DNA of 64,000 nt from the NCBI GenBank assembly GCA_016081115.2, contig JABTTQ020002607.1, positions 388,330 to 452,329 of the forward strand, read 5' to 3'. The stretch comes from Rehmannia glutinosa (Eukaryota; Streptophyta; Magnoliopsida; Lamiales; Orobanchaceae). The position numbers and the translations under genes are program-made. Positions 21,939 to 35,034 of the stretch are shown in pieces. A model generated the notes under the pieces. It did no database searches. It was not told the origin of the DNA and was given only the letters and a program-made list of their open reading frames with translations. Position 1 is the stretch's first letter. Every line of letters starts with the position of its first letter.

Positions 21939-23608
21939 TAAAACTTTACAAAAATTCAAGTTAATGTCGATTGTTAGTTTTTGTATAATTATTTATCTGT
22001 TTATAGTATATCTGCATAGTTATACAACTTAGTTTCCTTAAATGTAATTTTCTTACAAAGAAAAGGAAACGAGGGCATGACTCATTGTGAAGAAACAAGA
22101 ACTTGTAAATGTAAATTTCTTACCAAGGCAAGGAAACAAGGGCACGACTCATCACTGAAAAACAAGAGCACATGTTTTTCTTACAAGTTCCCCCCTCTTC
22201 CCTTTTCAATTCTCATCTTCAAAACTTATTTGTTTATATCCACCTTTCGTTTTCCTTTATTTTTTATAGTTTTTTTCCTTATGATTTCTTAGCGAAAATT
22301 AATGTTATCATCGATTATTGTGAGACCAAGTTTCAAAGCTATCATATTTTAAGTAAGTTATAACTAGTTAAACATCATCATTTTAGAGTTTATGAATAGT
22401 CAAATAACTTGGGCGGGACCTTATTTGTTTATATTTCCAAATGCTATTTTCTAATTATTCATAAAAATGAAATCATGTATATAAATTTCCAAATCGTCAT
22501 TTTAATTTTCTTTCTTCACATAAAATAGAAATCTATAATTTTAATTTTCAACCATATACACTATCATATATCACTTATCACTCTTTATTATCTTCTTTTC
22601 GTCCGATTATATATGTGGGACCTACAATTACCAATTATATCAACTTAAAATATTACTATTTTAAAATTATATTTATCTAATGGTATCCACCATCTACGAT
22701 CTTACAAATATAATATTATATATCTAAATTAAAATAATAAAAATGGACTCCATCACTATCAACTTTTCAGATTATCGACTAAAAAAAATCAACTTTTCAG
22801 ATTATTATATACTTAAATACTACTTTCAAATCTAGTGAGCTAAACATATTTTTCATTTTCAAACCTATATAAAGCTAGTTTTAATTCATTCATTCAAATA
22901 TAATTTCATTTTTCACATAAAAACCAACAAATTCTCAAAACTTATTTTTCGACATTAGAAATTGGAAATGGACCAAGGCACCATAACCTTACAAGACCTT
23001 AAAACTTGAATATGTCAGCCCAAGTGGCTTCAAGCCTACTGCGTACCACACACACAAAAGCATCCCTTACTAAAAATAATTCGAAAGAAACACGATACTA
23101 TATTATATGAGGTTAAAATCAGGGGTATTCTGGTATTTTCACTTTTTAACCTTAAAATAAACCTTAAAATAAATATAGAAAGTAGGAAAAGGAGAAAAAA
23201 AAAACCTTCAATTCCTCCATTCTTCTTTTCTCCTTCCCATTTTGTGAATCTTGAAAAATCCGACCTAGGTCATTTCTTTTCACTATTATCAAAATTATGT
23301 ATTTTGGTCCACCATAAACTTGAACTCGATTTTTTTTTTATTATTATGATATATTAATGTAATTGTCATTTGTTATTTATTTTTGAATGTTAAGATGTAA
23401 CTAAATTAATACATTAACTTTATCAAAATTGATACTTATCTATAGTTTTATTTTTATAGTTGATTTTTTTTTTATATTTATGTTAATGTTAGTTAGGGCC
23501 CCTTACAAGAAATTTCTGGCTTCCTTACTGGACTAGGTGATTAATTTTTGAATTTCATTTCTATTCTACAAGATTATATTATATTAAAGCTATATTTCTA
23601 TTTTCAAC
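21939..23608. other. Intergenic, AT-rich; one local tandem duplication
   Basis: I see no gene. At 22041-22172 a unit of about 65 bp occurs twice. The common core is GGAAAC(G/A)AGGGCA(T/C)GACTCAT followed by an A-rich arm. The rest is AT-rich with no convincing element ends. Confidence 0.55.
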
Positions 23609-23616
23609 CATGGGGT

Positions 23617-24113
23617 TAGGAGTGTTTAGTTAATCGATTTTTTTTTTCAGTTAATAGTTAACCAAATCAATTCGATCAATTCGGTCGCTAACCAAATTAT
23701 TTTGATTCGGTGAATTTTTAAAGATTTTGAAGAATTTCGGTTAACGGTTAATTTGGTTTAAAATTTCGAAATTAACTAAATTAGTCGAATTAACTGAAAT
23801 ATTATATTTAACATATATTTTATATATATTTATATTTCAATATCATATATATCATAGATATATTTATTTATTTATATCATATATTATATATACAACATAT
23901 ATTTTTTTATTTAAAGAAATTTCGGTTAACTAAATGCTGGTTTTCTAGCTTAAAGATTAACTGAACGAATTAACCTAAATATAATTTGGTTCAGTTAATT
24001 CGGTAAATATAATTTTGGTTCCGTTAATGGTTTTATCTACTAGCAAATTCGGTTAATTCAGTTTTCAATATTTTGGTAAACGATTAACCAAATTAACCGA
24101 ATGAACACTCCTA
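23617..24113. mobile_element. hAT-type MITE
   Basis: Inverted ends TAGGAGTGTT(T/C)A.T...GGTTAA and an AT-rich interior full of GGTTAA/TTAACC motifs. A perfect 8-bp duplication CATGGGGT lies at 23609-23616 and 24114-24121. Eight-base duplications with TAGGAGTGTT-like ends fit the hAT superfamily. About 497 bp, non-coding. Confidence 0.9.
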
Positions 24114-24360
24114 CATGGGGTTAGCCCGGAGGCCATGAGTATTATTCGCAATTACGAGTTTCGGGTTCCAGTACCTTCAATAATGGGGCTGAACTTTCTT
24201 CAGAAAAAACAATAACAAAAAAAAAATACAAACTTATTTTTCTATTTTCAGATACGTGCGTAAATTTACTAAATATCATAATTTTTATCCCAATCTTCAT
24301 ATATAATTGTCATAAATAATTAAGAATTTTATATTGATATTATTGAATAAATCACAAGTT

Positions 24361-26220
24361 TTGTTACTTAGACGAGCTTTCAACGAGATCTTTAAAATCC
24401 CAAATCATGGTAATTTTATTCCACATGTTTTTGGATCATCCTGCAGTTGATCACGGTTCTAAGATTCTCAAGAACCATCCATGAACGGATCCAGATTTTC
24501 AAGAAATGGCTATGAATAAATCTTTTGCAAAAATGGTGCACTCCGGGGAGGATATATACAATTTCGGTTAAGAAATGAGATTTTTATCCCCTAACAATGG
24601 TTTAAGGGATTTATCATCAACGTACAGTGGAATTACGAGATTCAATAATCGGACGACTCCTACTTCCAAAAGGGGTAAAGTCATGCACGTTAGAGGCGCT
24701 CAAATCGAAATTGCATGCCGTTTGGAGATCTCAACATGCTCGACGATCGATACCACTAAGTAAGGGTTATTTTAGTTAATAATTTAATGATATAGCTGAC
24801 CGTAATCATGCTTTCATTAAAGCTTCATGGAATTTGAATTCAGGTACAATTCGCATCACTAATTGGATTTCAGATTTCAATCCTTATAAAATTAATACTT
24901 CTATGCCATAAGTTTGTGTTCGGATTTATGAACTAAGTATCGAGTATTGGCATCCCTCTTTGATTACGAAGATTGCAAGTGCGATAGATACTTCGATCCA
25001 AACTGATGGTCGTTCGTTGTCCGTGGAGGTGGGACATTTTCTTCGAGTATTAGTTGAACTTGATTTGAATAAATCTCTTCAGGAATTTATTATGGTTGAA
25101 AGGGCGGGATATTGCTTTGTTGTTTCGATCAGTTATGAGAATTTGTCGGATTCTTGTGTTAATTGTCGGATTGTTGGGTATCGTACCATGAATTGTCCCC
25201 ATCAAGATGCGACAAAAAAAGCTGACATTGTTCAAACTGATAAAAGTCCGGTTTCATGGACGGTCAGCCATTAGGACGGGGAATCATGGTAGGATTTCGG
25301 CTAACAAGGGTAAGAAAGTAGTTTCGAAAACTTGGGTTCAAGTTAAGCCCCAGAAAGCTCATTCTACAAATAGGAGTATTGGTCCTAAGAAGGGTGGACC
25401 ATCCACTTTGGGTATTCAAACACGGAATTCTTTTAACGTGTTGGGTGATACATAAGAGGATTTACATGGAGAGAATGAGTCCTCACACGTCCATGCAGAT
25501 GTGGGCCTCAAAGGTTCGAATGCCAATCCTGATAGGACTATGGTTCTTTATCAACCACCATAATGGAGCTCGATTATTGTTCATGAGGACACGATGACTG
25601 TACCAAATTTAGATGAAAAGAATCAAGCGGATCTCCACGGTACCGATGAAGTTGTATCTAGAAGTCGTCTGTTTAATGATTATGTCTTTAGCTCTAACGT
25701 CAGTCAGAGTGTTTCAAAGCAATGGTTGCATCAGCACAATAGTGTTAGTCTGATAGGTGTGATATGGTGGCTGAAGAAGAAGAAGACAAATCGAAAGCTT
25801 TAAAGACCAAGCTAAGCGACTCTTCAACTACTTCGCTTATCATTCACTCATGTGTTCTCTCAGAAGCTATGAAAGCTCTGGAAATTGTGGCTCGAGGATC
25901 CTGGGCCGACATTCTACAAGCTACATCAGACCATCAAGACGATACTCGAGCACAATGGCGTAGACAAGGGGGGTTTCTCCGGCCCCCCGCGCACCCCAAA
26001 ATGTTTTCTGTCCCGTTTTTTTCTATAGAAAAAAAAATTATATATATTTTATGGGGAAAAATAGTTGAGCTAGGGAAAAAAGATTTTGGGCTAGAGGGTA
26101 ACATTGTGGGCTGGGTACGCCCCTGCTCGAGCACGTGCATAAAAGAAAATGACAATATCACTCGAAAATCCTTGAGACATAAACACCCTTCATTTAAATT
26201 GCGTTGTTAAGTTATTTTAA
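24361..26220 (+). pseudogene. L1-type LINE ORF1 relic
   Basis: The plus strand carries pieces of a plant L1 ORF1: SFAKMVHSG, then TPTSKRGKVMHVRG, then WISDFNPYKINTS and ELSIEYW..LITKIASAI. The block LVELDLNKSLQEFIMVER follows, and a CCHC-like SCVNCRIVGYRTMNC closes it. These are the DUF4283 domain and zinc knuckle in the right order. Stops and frame changes (for example near 24910 and 25270) show long decay. A hAT-type MITE interrupts the 3' part at 25953-26125. It is related to the fragments at the left edge of the window. No endonuclease or reverse transcriptase remains. Confidence 0.7.
25953..26125. mobile_element. Short hAT-type MITE inside the LINE relic
   Basis: Ends CAATGGCGTAGAC and, inwards from the right, CAGGGGCGTACCC. 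It is flanked by CTCGAGCA at 25945-25952 and 26126-26133 (the match extends to nine bases). Length 173 bp. Both the 8-bp duplication and the GGGGCGTA-type ends fit hAT. Confidence 0.85.
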
Positions 26221-26747
26221 TTATTTGTTTTTCTGTTGTTTTGCATTATTTTTTTTGCTACTCCTGGTGACTTATGATCATGACATTTTCATTTTCTTAT
26301 ATATTTTCTTTTATTTAAAAAAATAAAGCTAACGAATAATTTTAATTTTATTTTACCAGAAACGAAAGGATTTTCTAAATGAAACTTCAATGAAATGATT
26401 TACAAATCAGGTACATTAAACGGGGCCCTAACAGGGATTGAAAATCACCAAAGGAAAGAGATTCCAAAACATGTAGGAATCCGCCACTGTACAGAGCAAG
26501 GGGAATAAAGTGATGATTTCAATATTACATAATTCCAAAATAAGCTACATCACATGACAATAATATCTTGATCATCAAGGCCCACAAAACATTCTCTTGC
26601 TCATGCCAAAACCATGGAATTAACTAACGAATAATTCTTGAATTTCCAAATTTATCAATTTGGGGTAGACATCGTCTGTTAAAAAAACATTCACAAGGCG
26701 GGGCTAGGAAATCTTTAATCGGAAATTGTCAGTGAAATATTGAGAAT
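26221..26747. other. Intergenic DNA left of the first giant element
   Basis: AT-rich, with no gene or repeat end that I can support. The TAA at 26748-26750 is the left target duplication of the next element. Confidence 0.5.
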
Positions 26748-27705
26748 TAAGGTTGCGATTGGATGTGAGTGAAAGTTGAAAAAATTTCCTTAGGTGGACG
26801 AAATGTATTGGATTATGCGATTGGATATGGAAACGGGCCAAATTTTTACGTGGCCTTGACTGTTTACTCTCACTAGATTTGCACTATTGAGGGTACTGTT
26901 TGTTTTCCTCTGACAAGAAAAGCTGCCACAATCTGCACCAAACAGTTCAAAGTAATAATGACCTGGTTTATTGCTCTCAACGGCTCTTCTACCTCCTTCC
27001 ACTCCCACCAAATAAAAAAATATGTACTCGTGCCCCTAAGCAAGCTTCTGTAGCTAATTTGAGCCATTTCAGACCGAGACCCCTACATTTAAAGTAATGC
27101 CCCCTTCATCTAGTTCCCCCAGCTGCAGTTGTTCCAGACAAGAGTCTTCAACCCGGGACGGTAGTGTGCAGGAGACGGCGACGGTGAAGTGTGAAAGCTC
27201 TAGCAGTCGTAGCGTAAACTCTTATCCGACAAAAGTAACTAAGGTACGTTCTGAAGACCTTTCGCATTCCCTTCTTCTGTAATGAAACGGATATTGCAGT
27301 TTACAAGTTTAGATTACTGATGAACATTATGGAAAAACCCATTCCTACTGAAATCACATAGTCTCGTGTTGTCCTTGCTGTTGGAGGATTCGAACCGCAA
27401 CCTTCAATTTAGTTTATTATTTTTTTTCAGTTTGATGTTGCTCATGATGTAAATTAAAACCCGTGTATTTGAAAAGGTTGTTGAGCCCTTCAATTTAGTT
27501 TTTGATTTGTGTCGTAACATGCTTGAAATGGGTTTGTGTTACTGAATGGCTAAAACTATGTATGTATAGCCTCTTAGGTCTGTTATTCACCTGATTAAAT
27601 TAATCCCCTGCCGTAATTTTGAAAATCATTCTCTTGGGCGAACATTATTAATATGGCACCTAAATATATTATTACTTGGGTAGTAGTTCCCAGCAAACAT
27701 TTTCT

Positions 27706-28682
27706 ATGAACAATGGCGACGCCCAGTGGCCTTTCGAGAATGAACGGACCTTCATTACGTTGATGCATGAGGAGGTCCTTTTAGGAAATCAGGTGGGTTT
27801 CAAGTTTACAAATGCTCAATGGATTGCCCTGATGACTAAGTTAAGCCAGTCTTGTCCGGGTTACTCGTACACGATGAAACAACTACAGGGTAAGGTCGAC
27901 CGACTGAAACAATGGTGGAAGAAGTACCATAGGATTCTGAAACAGGCCTCCAGATTTGGTTGGGATGAGCAGCACGGCTTGATTGTGGGGTCAGAAGAGA
28001 GTTGGGCACATTGGCTAGCAGTAAGTTGTACTGTCATACATGGTTTCCTTCTTTTTTGTGGAATTGAGACTAGTACGACCATAAAGTTACTTCCCAATAT
28101 AAATGTTTTTTGGGGACATTTCGTTGATGTTGTTGTTTCATTAATTTAGGACAATCCAGAAGATGCATATTTGCGTAGGAAAGGGCTGTCGTTTTACAAT
28201 GAGCTGACCACCATATTTGCGCCCACCACGGCTACAGGTAGGTTTGCCCGTGCCTCTACGAAGAGAGATGGTTCCCCTTTAGAAAGGACTGGTCAGACAG
28301 ATGACGTCGGGGGTGTTGGAAATGGTTCGGACTATCTTGGTAATGATGAAATTGATCCTTCGCAACAAGGCCGTCAGTATACGCACACCCCTCTCGGTTC
28401 TACGTTTAGGACCTCGACTTCTGGAGCTCATTGTAACAAGTGCCGCAAAACCACTGAACCAGTTGTTGTCACCGCCATGAACTCATTCACTAGAACCAAT
28501 GAAGCTACATTTACATTTCGGAAGGTGGAACCGCTATTTGACAAATGGTTTCGAAGGTGGAACAGACATTTATATGTCGCATATGTGCAAAGAAGGTTGC
28601 TACTGACGTTGTCAATCGTCGCATTTTCATAGCCATGGATCCATCACGCAGACGGGAGTATCTGGAGAGTTTCAAGGAGTAG
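27706..28682 (+). pseudogene. Harbinger ORF1, Myb/SANT-like DNA-binding protein (copy 1)
   Basis: In PIF/Harbinger elements this protein binds the element ends and partners the transposase in the nucleus. Exon 1 (to 28020) carries the Myb/SANT-like fold: an FENERTFITLMHEEV helix, W-I-A-L in helix two, and QLQGKVDRLKQWWKKYHRI in helix three. A GTAAGT donor and an AG acceptor at 28148-28149 lead to exon 2, which starts DNPEDAYLRRKGL. The copy 2 start ATG is TTG here (27676), so the first usable ATG is at 27706. Exon 2 leaves the frame seen in copy 2 after NSFTRTNEA, near 28510, so the conserved C terminus is out of frame. Exon 1 itself is open. Confidence 0.8.
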
Positions 28683-29138
28683 GCGGTGATTGTGTGGTCG
28701 TGCGTAAAGAGACGGTTAGCTGCGAGTAGCTCTTTGTTTCCACTGAATGTTTGTTGGTGTTTTAGAGACTTTGTGTTGTTCAGCTTTAGATCTTTCACGG
28801 GGTGTCGAACAATATGCATATTTGTTGTGTAATTTATGTAGTATGTTTCATATGTTAAACAATTCCCTTTATAACGTGTTGCTTTGGTTTGTATTAGCTT
28901 TCGCTGGTTGAGAGTACTATGGTACTCTGTATGGATATTATGAAACCACTCTTGAATACTAATTACTGCTTGGGAAATAAAAGGTCACTTTAACGATATA
29001 GGGATGTCTTTCACATTTCCGACTGTAGCAATCGATTGTAATTGAAGGCAGTGTCCATTAAATTATAAGTTAGCTTATTACGATCATGTTTACTGTTTAA
29101 CTGCCTCCCCATTGCACAGGGGCAGTGTAGGAATAACA

Positions 29139-30665
29139 ATGACTGACAACATTGAAGACTTTGAGGACATTGTCGAAGATGTGGTTGAGGATGTGACGGA
29201 GGATTATTTTGATGATTGCAGCATGTTATTGGTTGATCCGGCCATCTCACCACAACAGGCATTACATCAACAGTTCGAGAGTTTTGTACACCTTTATAAC
29301 ATTGCCCCCCGATCATTTTCGAATATGCTTAAGACACCATTCTGAGACTCCCGATACAAAGGAGCTGATTGGCTGAATGAATTGTTCTTGGGACACGAAC
29401 ATCGGTTTTACGACGCCCTATGCATGGATAAACCTATATTTATGTTGTTATGCTAGAAGATTATTGAAACAGGGGCTTACTCACAACATCAACGTACGAA
29501 AGTGTCAATCGAAGAAAGTCTCGATATTTTTCTGCACACCATTGGGATGCATGAACGACATCGGAATTCCACTGAATGATTTCAACGGTCACCTGAAACT
29601 ATTAGTAGACATGTTCACATTGTGGTTGAGGCTTTGTGCAGAATGGCACCAGACTACATGTCCCCCCGATTTCAATAAAGTACCAGACTTTATTCAAAAC
29701 AATGCCCAACTATTCCCCTACTTCAAGGCAAGTATCATTTCATGTTGAATATGTGATTGCACATTGGTACACACAATTTGTTCATCTGGAGAGTTTTTCT
29801 ATTTTTTTCTGGCGTACATGACTGTGTCGGTGCAATAGACGGAACAATCATTCCTGCTTGGGTACCATCTCGGAAACATGGCACATATCGTAGTCGGAAA
29901 GGAACACTTGCACAAAACGTAATGGCGGCTTGTGACTTCAATCTGAACTTCACGTTTGTCTTGGCGGGATGGGAAGGTAGTGCCAATGATTCTCGGGTCT
30001 TTGCTGAAGCGTTATCGAATCCCGAATATGATTTTCCTTGGCCCTCATAGGGTAAGTCATATACTGGTGTAATACTGTCTGTACACTATCCGAGAAACTA
30101 CCACACATTGTATCTCGTTAATCAAACACTTGTAACTGCTCCAGGTAAATACTACGTAGTCGACTCGGGGTACGCCAACTTTCCTGGTTTTCTTAGTCCG
30201 TATCGTGGTGAGAGGTACCATTTTCCTGAATGGGTCGGGTCTAATAGTAACCCTTCAACGATGAAAGAATTATTTAATCATCGGCATGCCACTGTTCGAA
30301 ATATCATAGAACGTTGTTTTGGGTCGCTGAAAAAAATATTCGCAATTATTAAGGGATTAATGCCTAATTACAAGCTCCCAATGCAAGCGGATATTGTCAT
30401 AGCTTGTTGTGTCATACACAACTTTGTTCGTAAACATTGTATGGCTGATGACATTTTTGAATCCGTTGCCGACCCAGACTACATACCTCCTCCTGAAGAA
30501 AAAGGCACATCCACTCAACCCATACGAAGGCAAATGAATAACACAAATGACGGTATATGGGAACAAAGCTGCCTAAGGCATTCCATAGCGGCTTCATTGT
30601 GGGGGGGGGTAGACATGGGCCACATTCGTAGCATTCATGCATCGTTTCTTGCTTTTCCTGGATAA
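29139..30665 (+). pseudogene. PIF/Harbinger DDE transposase (copy 1), decayed
   Basis: The gene opens with an acidic stretch (MTDNIEDFEDIVEDVVED). The helical region WLNELFLGHEHRFYD leads to the DDE nuclease. The first catalytic D is in DCVGAIDGTIIPAW (29819 on), the second in YYVVDSGYANFPGF, and E in RNIIERCFGSLKK. The intron after LFPYFK starts GCAAGT. Its acceptor, CAG in copy 2, reads CAT here. A second intron begins at about 30050. In-frame stops fall near 29342 (TGA, shared with copy 2), 29455 (TAG; glutamine in copy 2), 29577 (TGA) and 30046 (TAG). The enzyme would cut and join element ends. This copy cannot make it. Confidence 0.9.
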
Positions 30666-31175
30666 GTATTTTGAAGTTTAGTAAATTATATTGTCTAATT
30701 TGTTCCGCTTCAGAGTTGGTGTGGTAGTTACTAAACCTATATTTGTATGCACCTCTGTTGTATTGTTGTTTATTTACAACCGTATTAGTAATCCATCCTT
30801 ATGACATTTTGCACAATATGGATCGTTGCATATGTTTTCTACAATTAGGAAGTTGTGCCTTTTTTTTTTTGTATTACTGTCTACTGATGTATCCTACAAT
30901 ATGAAATCAACCCAAAAATGTGATAGGCCAGACAGAGGTAATAAAAATACATTGTAGTGACCTAATTTTGATGACTCACATGGTCAACACCAAAATCCCA
31001 GCACTTGTACACCTCATATGAGGATACAGTTATAAAAAATTCAACATTACCATATTGTTGATTAGGTACGACGTGGCCATTTCTTAGTTCCACTATAAAG
31101 TTGGGCATGGGGCCCACCAACAATGGGTTTATAATATCTTTTGTGTCATACCCCATTACATTTTGGAATACTAAA

Positions 31176-31601
31176 ATGGAGACATACCAACCACCAAGCT
31201 GTGAATGTGGCAATAGCTTCATGACGTTGCGCATGGCGAGGACATCCGCCAATTATGGACGTTTGTTTTATACGTGTCTTGTAGGTGGGAAACATCCGCG
31301 GAGCTTTATATGGCAGGATGTCTGGCTCGAAAAATGGCACTCTCGGGTTAAGAAAACCGGATCACAATCCGCCCAATCCTCAGCTGATACCCCCACCACT
31401 TGTTTGTCGACTGTACACCCATCATCTCGTTGCTCCCCAGGCAACCTTGGCTCTGAGGTGCGCGCAACTCGGAACGAATACCCCACCAGTAGGGGTGAGA
31501 ATTCATTGGTTGTATGCGGGTTGTGTGTCTGTCTGTTAATGTTGCTGATAGCAATTTTGATTCTCCTAATGGTCGTGCTCCTCAAAATTATAATGTCCTA
31601 A
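31176..31601 (+). CDS. GRF zinc-finger protein with C-terminal membrane segment (copy 1)
   Basis: ATG at 31176 gives an unbroken 141-residue protein. Residues about 9-36 hold a GRF-type zinc finger: CECG, then NYGRLFYTC, then SFIWQDVW. GRF fingers bind nucleic acid in several DNA-processing proteins. The middle is a Ser/Thr/Pro-rich linker. Residues about 112-137 are a hydrophobic segment (VVCGLCVCLLMLLIAILILL) that looks like a transmembrane helix. It lies between the transposase and the extra Myb/SANT-like genes, on the same strand. Its copy 2 partner (48035-48454) is also open and has the same layout. Plant genomes hold many small GRF-plus-membrane-helix proteins, and this supports a transposon origin for at least some. 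Its role in the element is unknown. Confidence 0.75.
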   Translation: METYQPPSCECGNSFMTLRMARTSANYGRLFYTCLVGGKHPRSFIWQDVWLEKWHSRVKKTGSQSAQSSADTPTTCLSTVHPSSRCSPGNLGSEVRATRNEYPTSRGENSLVVCGLCVCLLMLLIAILILLMVVLLKIIMS

Positions 31602-32219
31602 GGAGATGCAGTTGATGGTAATGTCCTATGTCATATGAATACGGGGTTCTCAGTTGGTTTAGGATGTTAATTTTGGTCAGATGTTGAAGATGTTCCCAAA
31701 ATATGTTTTCTGGCACCTTTTATTTAGGTATTATCTATGTAATGTTTTTTGTCGTCAACTTTATTACTGAGTAATTAAAATTTTATGTATTGTCTATATT
31801 GCTCCTTTCCTATGTGTTTCCTTTTTTTAATTCAGAAAGTAATGGTGGCACTTGTGTAAATTTACATGGTGTTGTACTAATCGGTTCAGTCCATATTTGG
31901 ATGTATTCAGAGTTTGAAATTTGTACCCATAATAAATGGAACAACCCATCCAAACCGATCAACTTTGGATAATATAAAGGAATGAACATAAATATTGTCT
32001 GCAAAAGCTGGTAATGATGTGACGTTGAGTTGATATTTTCCTACGATTTAAATGTATCTCTTGGTTCAATCCTCGAGGTATGCTATATGTACAACCAACA
32101 TTATACTAGTGTGCAGAAGCTGGCGTAAATGAAGTAGGCAACCTTTTTGTAGTAGTACACATATGATATATTGGAAATGGTACAAAATAGTCAGTTACAC
32201 AATGTTAGGAGGAAATATA

Positions 32220-33060
32220 CCATCTGGTACGGGGACGGGCCATCCCCTTTCCGGGAACAAAGGTCCTCGCGGGGATTCGGGGAACCCGTTTTGACTTCTT
32301 TAATAGAAAAAATATTTTAATACTTACAAAAGTTAATAATTAAAATGGATAAAATATAGTGATTCACTAGCTACTCTTATAATAACGCGACAATGTGAAA
32401 TACTTTCACAAATTGAGTTAAATACAACAATTTCTGAAATATGATGAAGTCTTGTTATTTTAAAATTTAAAAAGTTATTTTCATATAAAACACATAATTT
32501 TTACAGTTTCAAGTTACAATTTAATAAAATAACAAAAAAATTTTAATTAATATTAATAATATATATGCATACACATATATATATATATATGCATACTTGA
32601 ATGACTATATATATATATATATTCAAATATAAATAGGTGATCGGGGTCGGGGCTGGGAATCCCCATCCGTCTCTCATCCCCGAATTAACCGGGTTCAATT
32701 TTTTTAACCAATAATTTATTTTTATTTTTTTTACAAATAGTCATATATGGTAAATTTACGTAAAACTTTTCATTATATTCGATTTATAACTATATTTCAC
32801 TATTATAAATTACACAATTATTTTTATTTTAATTTGTTCATTTTTAAAAATCGCATTTGTATTTACATTATGCTTGTACATATATATGTGTGTACATATA
32901 TGGGTCTACTGGTTTTTTAAAATGGTCTAACCGGTTGAACCAGTCGCCTAATGACCCATTTATTAATCCAGTTTGATGTCCGGTCCGGGTTCGTCCAAAT
33001 TGGTTACAAGTGAACGGTACTTGAATTATTGACCGGAGTCCATAATTACTGAATTTATAT
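32220..33060. other. Repeat-like non-coding block inside copy 1
   Basis: GC-rich edges (GGGGACGGGCC near 32230 and CATCCGTCTCTCATCCCCG near 32665) surround AT-rich DNA with TA runs near 32575 and 32605. A block near 32910-33000 has ACCGGTT-type motifs. This looks like nested hAT-like MITE remains. I could not find target duplications. Confidence 0.35.
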
Positions 33061-33394
33061 TGTGTAGTTGAAAGTCAAATCAGATTGTAAATGCCATGTT
33101 CAAGTCAACATCACCTTAAATATAGTGATAATTCTTCCCCACCACCTCACACATAACTCTAAATCCACTTGGCCTTGGATGCGGCTATTAAAGGAAAGTG
33201 GCAAGCTTATTTTATCATCATGCAAAGTCCAGATATAGTAGTTTTGTAAAGACAGGCGAAGACACGTGTAATGTAAAACTCCTTTTTCAAAAATTTCTTC
33301 TAACTGTGTGGTTTAATCAACACATTTCAAATAGTCATTTTTACTAACACTGTTTACACTTTATCTGTTGTTATTTTACAGATTTCTGGTCGAC

Positions 33395-34403
33395 ATGGCA
33401 AACCAGGACTCCATCCGTAATAGGCTCACACACGTACGGTACATTCTGCAGGGATACGACGAACGCTAGGACGAAAAAACAGAGAAGAAATTTTGTTATA
33501 TCCTACGTCATTACGTAATAACGGCACCTATGACGGACGAGGTCAACTTCGAAATTTCGCTCCCAGACATTTCCAGGGATCTAATGACGAGATGGAAACA
33601 AATTACACATTTGGCCAGGTACGGAAGCAGTTTTACGTATTGAATGATCGCTACAAGACTTTCAAATATTTGTTGGAGCAGGAAAATGTGCACTACGATC
33701 CGGTGACTAATCTTATTAACGTGCCCGCTGTTGTACAAACAATGGCTATGGAGGTACGAAGGAATATTTTACGTAAATATTTTGAAGCTTTTTGCTTTCA
33801 CATTTACCAATTAAATAATATATCAACATTTTAACATGAATATAATAGTAAACGTTGTCATTACTAAATCGACGTATGCAGCTATGGCCACTAGCAACAA
33901 TATATTTTTACACGGGAGAGGCTTATTGGAACTCACTTACCGGTGTTTTATCTGAAATGGAACGTGTGGATGGTATAATAGGCGACTACGAGTTGAAGGA
34001 AGACGTGGACGAACTACTTAAACGTAGGCAACGAAGGGAGGTCATAACTATATCCGACTCCCAGGATTCAGCGGCGAGTAAGAACCAAAAAGAATCATTT
34101 CATACTTCGGACTTCATTGACTTATCTGAATACAGACAACCGTCTTCAGCAGTGAAATCCTCACAGGCTTCGAGCATTCCAACACCAGTTCGCCTTGGTA
34201 GGTTTAATTGCGAAGGATTGCACAATGTACCTGTGAGGGATGCGGGAGAGGGAACTCCTATTTACGAATATGGTTACTCCCGGTATGTTGACACTGATTC
34301 CTATGGCGAGTGGGTTTGCAAAATGGAGTACAATCAGCCCGCATCAACATCCAACTCTGTTAAAAGCACTGCGACATCCAAACCGGGTGACAAACTGATG
34401 TAG
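33395..34403 (+). pseudogene. Second Myb/SANT-like gene (copy 1)
   Basis: ATG 33395 opens MANQDSIRNRLTHV. Exon 1 has the Myb/SANT-like pattern RxDEKTEKKF...DISRDL, then FGQVRKQFYVLNDRYKTFKYL, ending YDPVTNLINVPAVV. A GTACGA donor (33754) and a CAG acceptor (33879-33881) lead to exon 2, starting LWPLATIYFYTGEAYW. Exon 2 is open to 34403 and rich in Ser, including ITISDSQDS. In this copy TAG at 33467-33469 replaces the TGG of copy 2, and there is a frame change near 33580. I do not recognise this as a named gene. It looks like an extra DNA-binding partner carried by the element. Confidence 0.65.
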
Positions 34404-35034
34404 GCTTGTGTATTGTGTTATGTGAAAACAAAGATGGTGGTGGTACTTGTTTGTATTTAGAATTGGCTACTTTTGTCGTCTGCATCCAAGATTGTTGCCA
34501 ATCATATATACCTCTCGGATTGTTGTAGGTGGTGTATGAATTATTATTTGCATGTCAAACAACTTCATGCACTAGGGTTATGCATGTAGTGGTGTTTTGT
34601 TTATGTTTTCAATGTACGTAGTACTGTTATTTTGTCTTATTCCGTTGTGGTAATATTACTAACTTTGTGCTTATCTAAATGTGGAGTGATGTAATAATTA
34701 ATTTAATTAGATTTATGTCACATTTGAAGTTAAACAGCGGAAAATGTGAATAGTACTAATTACTAAAGAATAAACATATTAAATTGTAAGTTCATAAGTA
34801 ATAATGTTTCCTCAAATACAACATCTAAAAACTGTATAATTATTCCAAGTAGAGAAATATCCTTATTGGACAAGTGTACAGACTTTTGTACCCTTAACAT
34901 ATAAACATATGTATATTCTGATAAACGTTTGAGAAGATCGAAATCAATTAAGCTTACTAAATGACAAGCAGTTTGGTCGTTATCATTGGTGGTTAATAAT
35001 TTTATTATTATATTTAATCTGAGTTGATGTGGCA

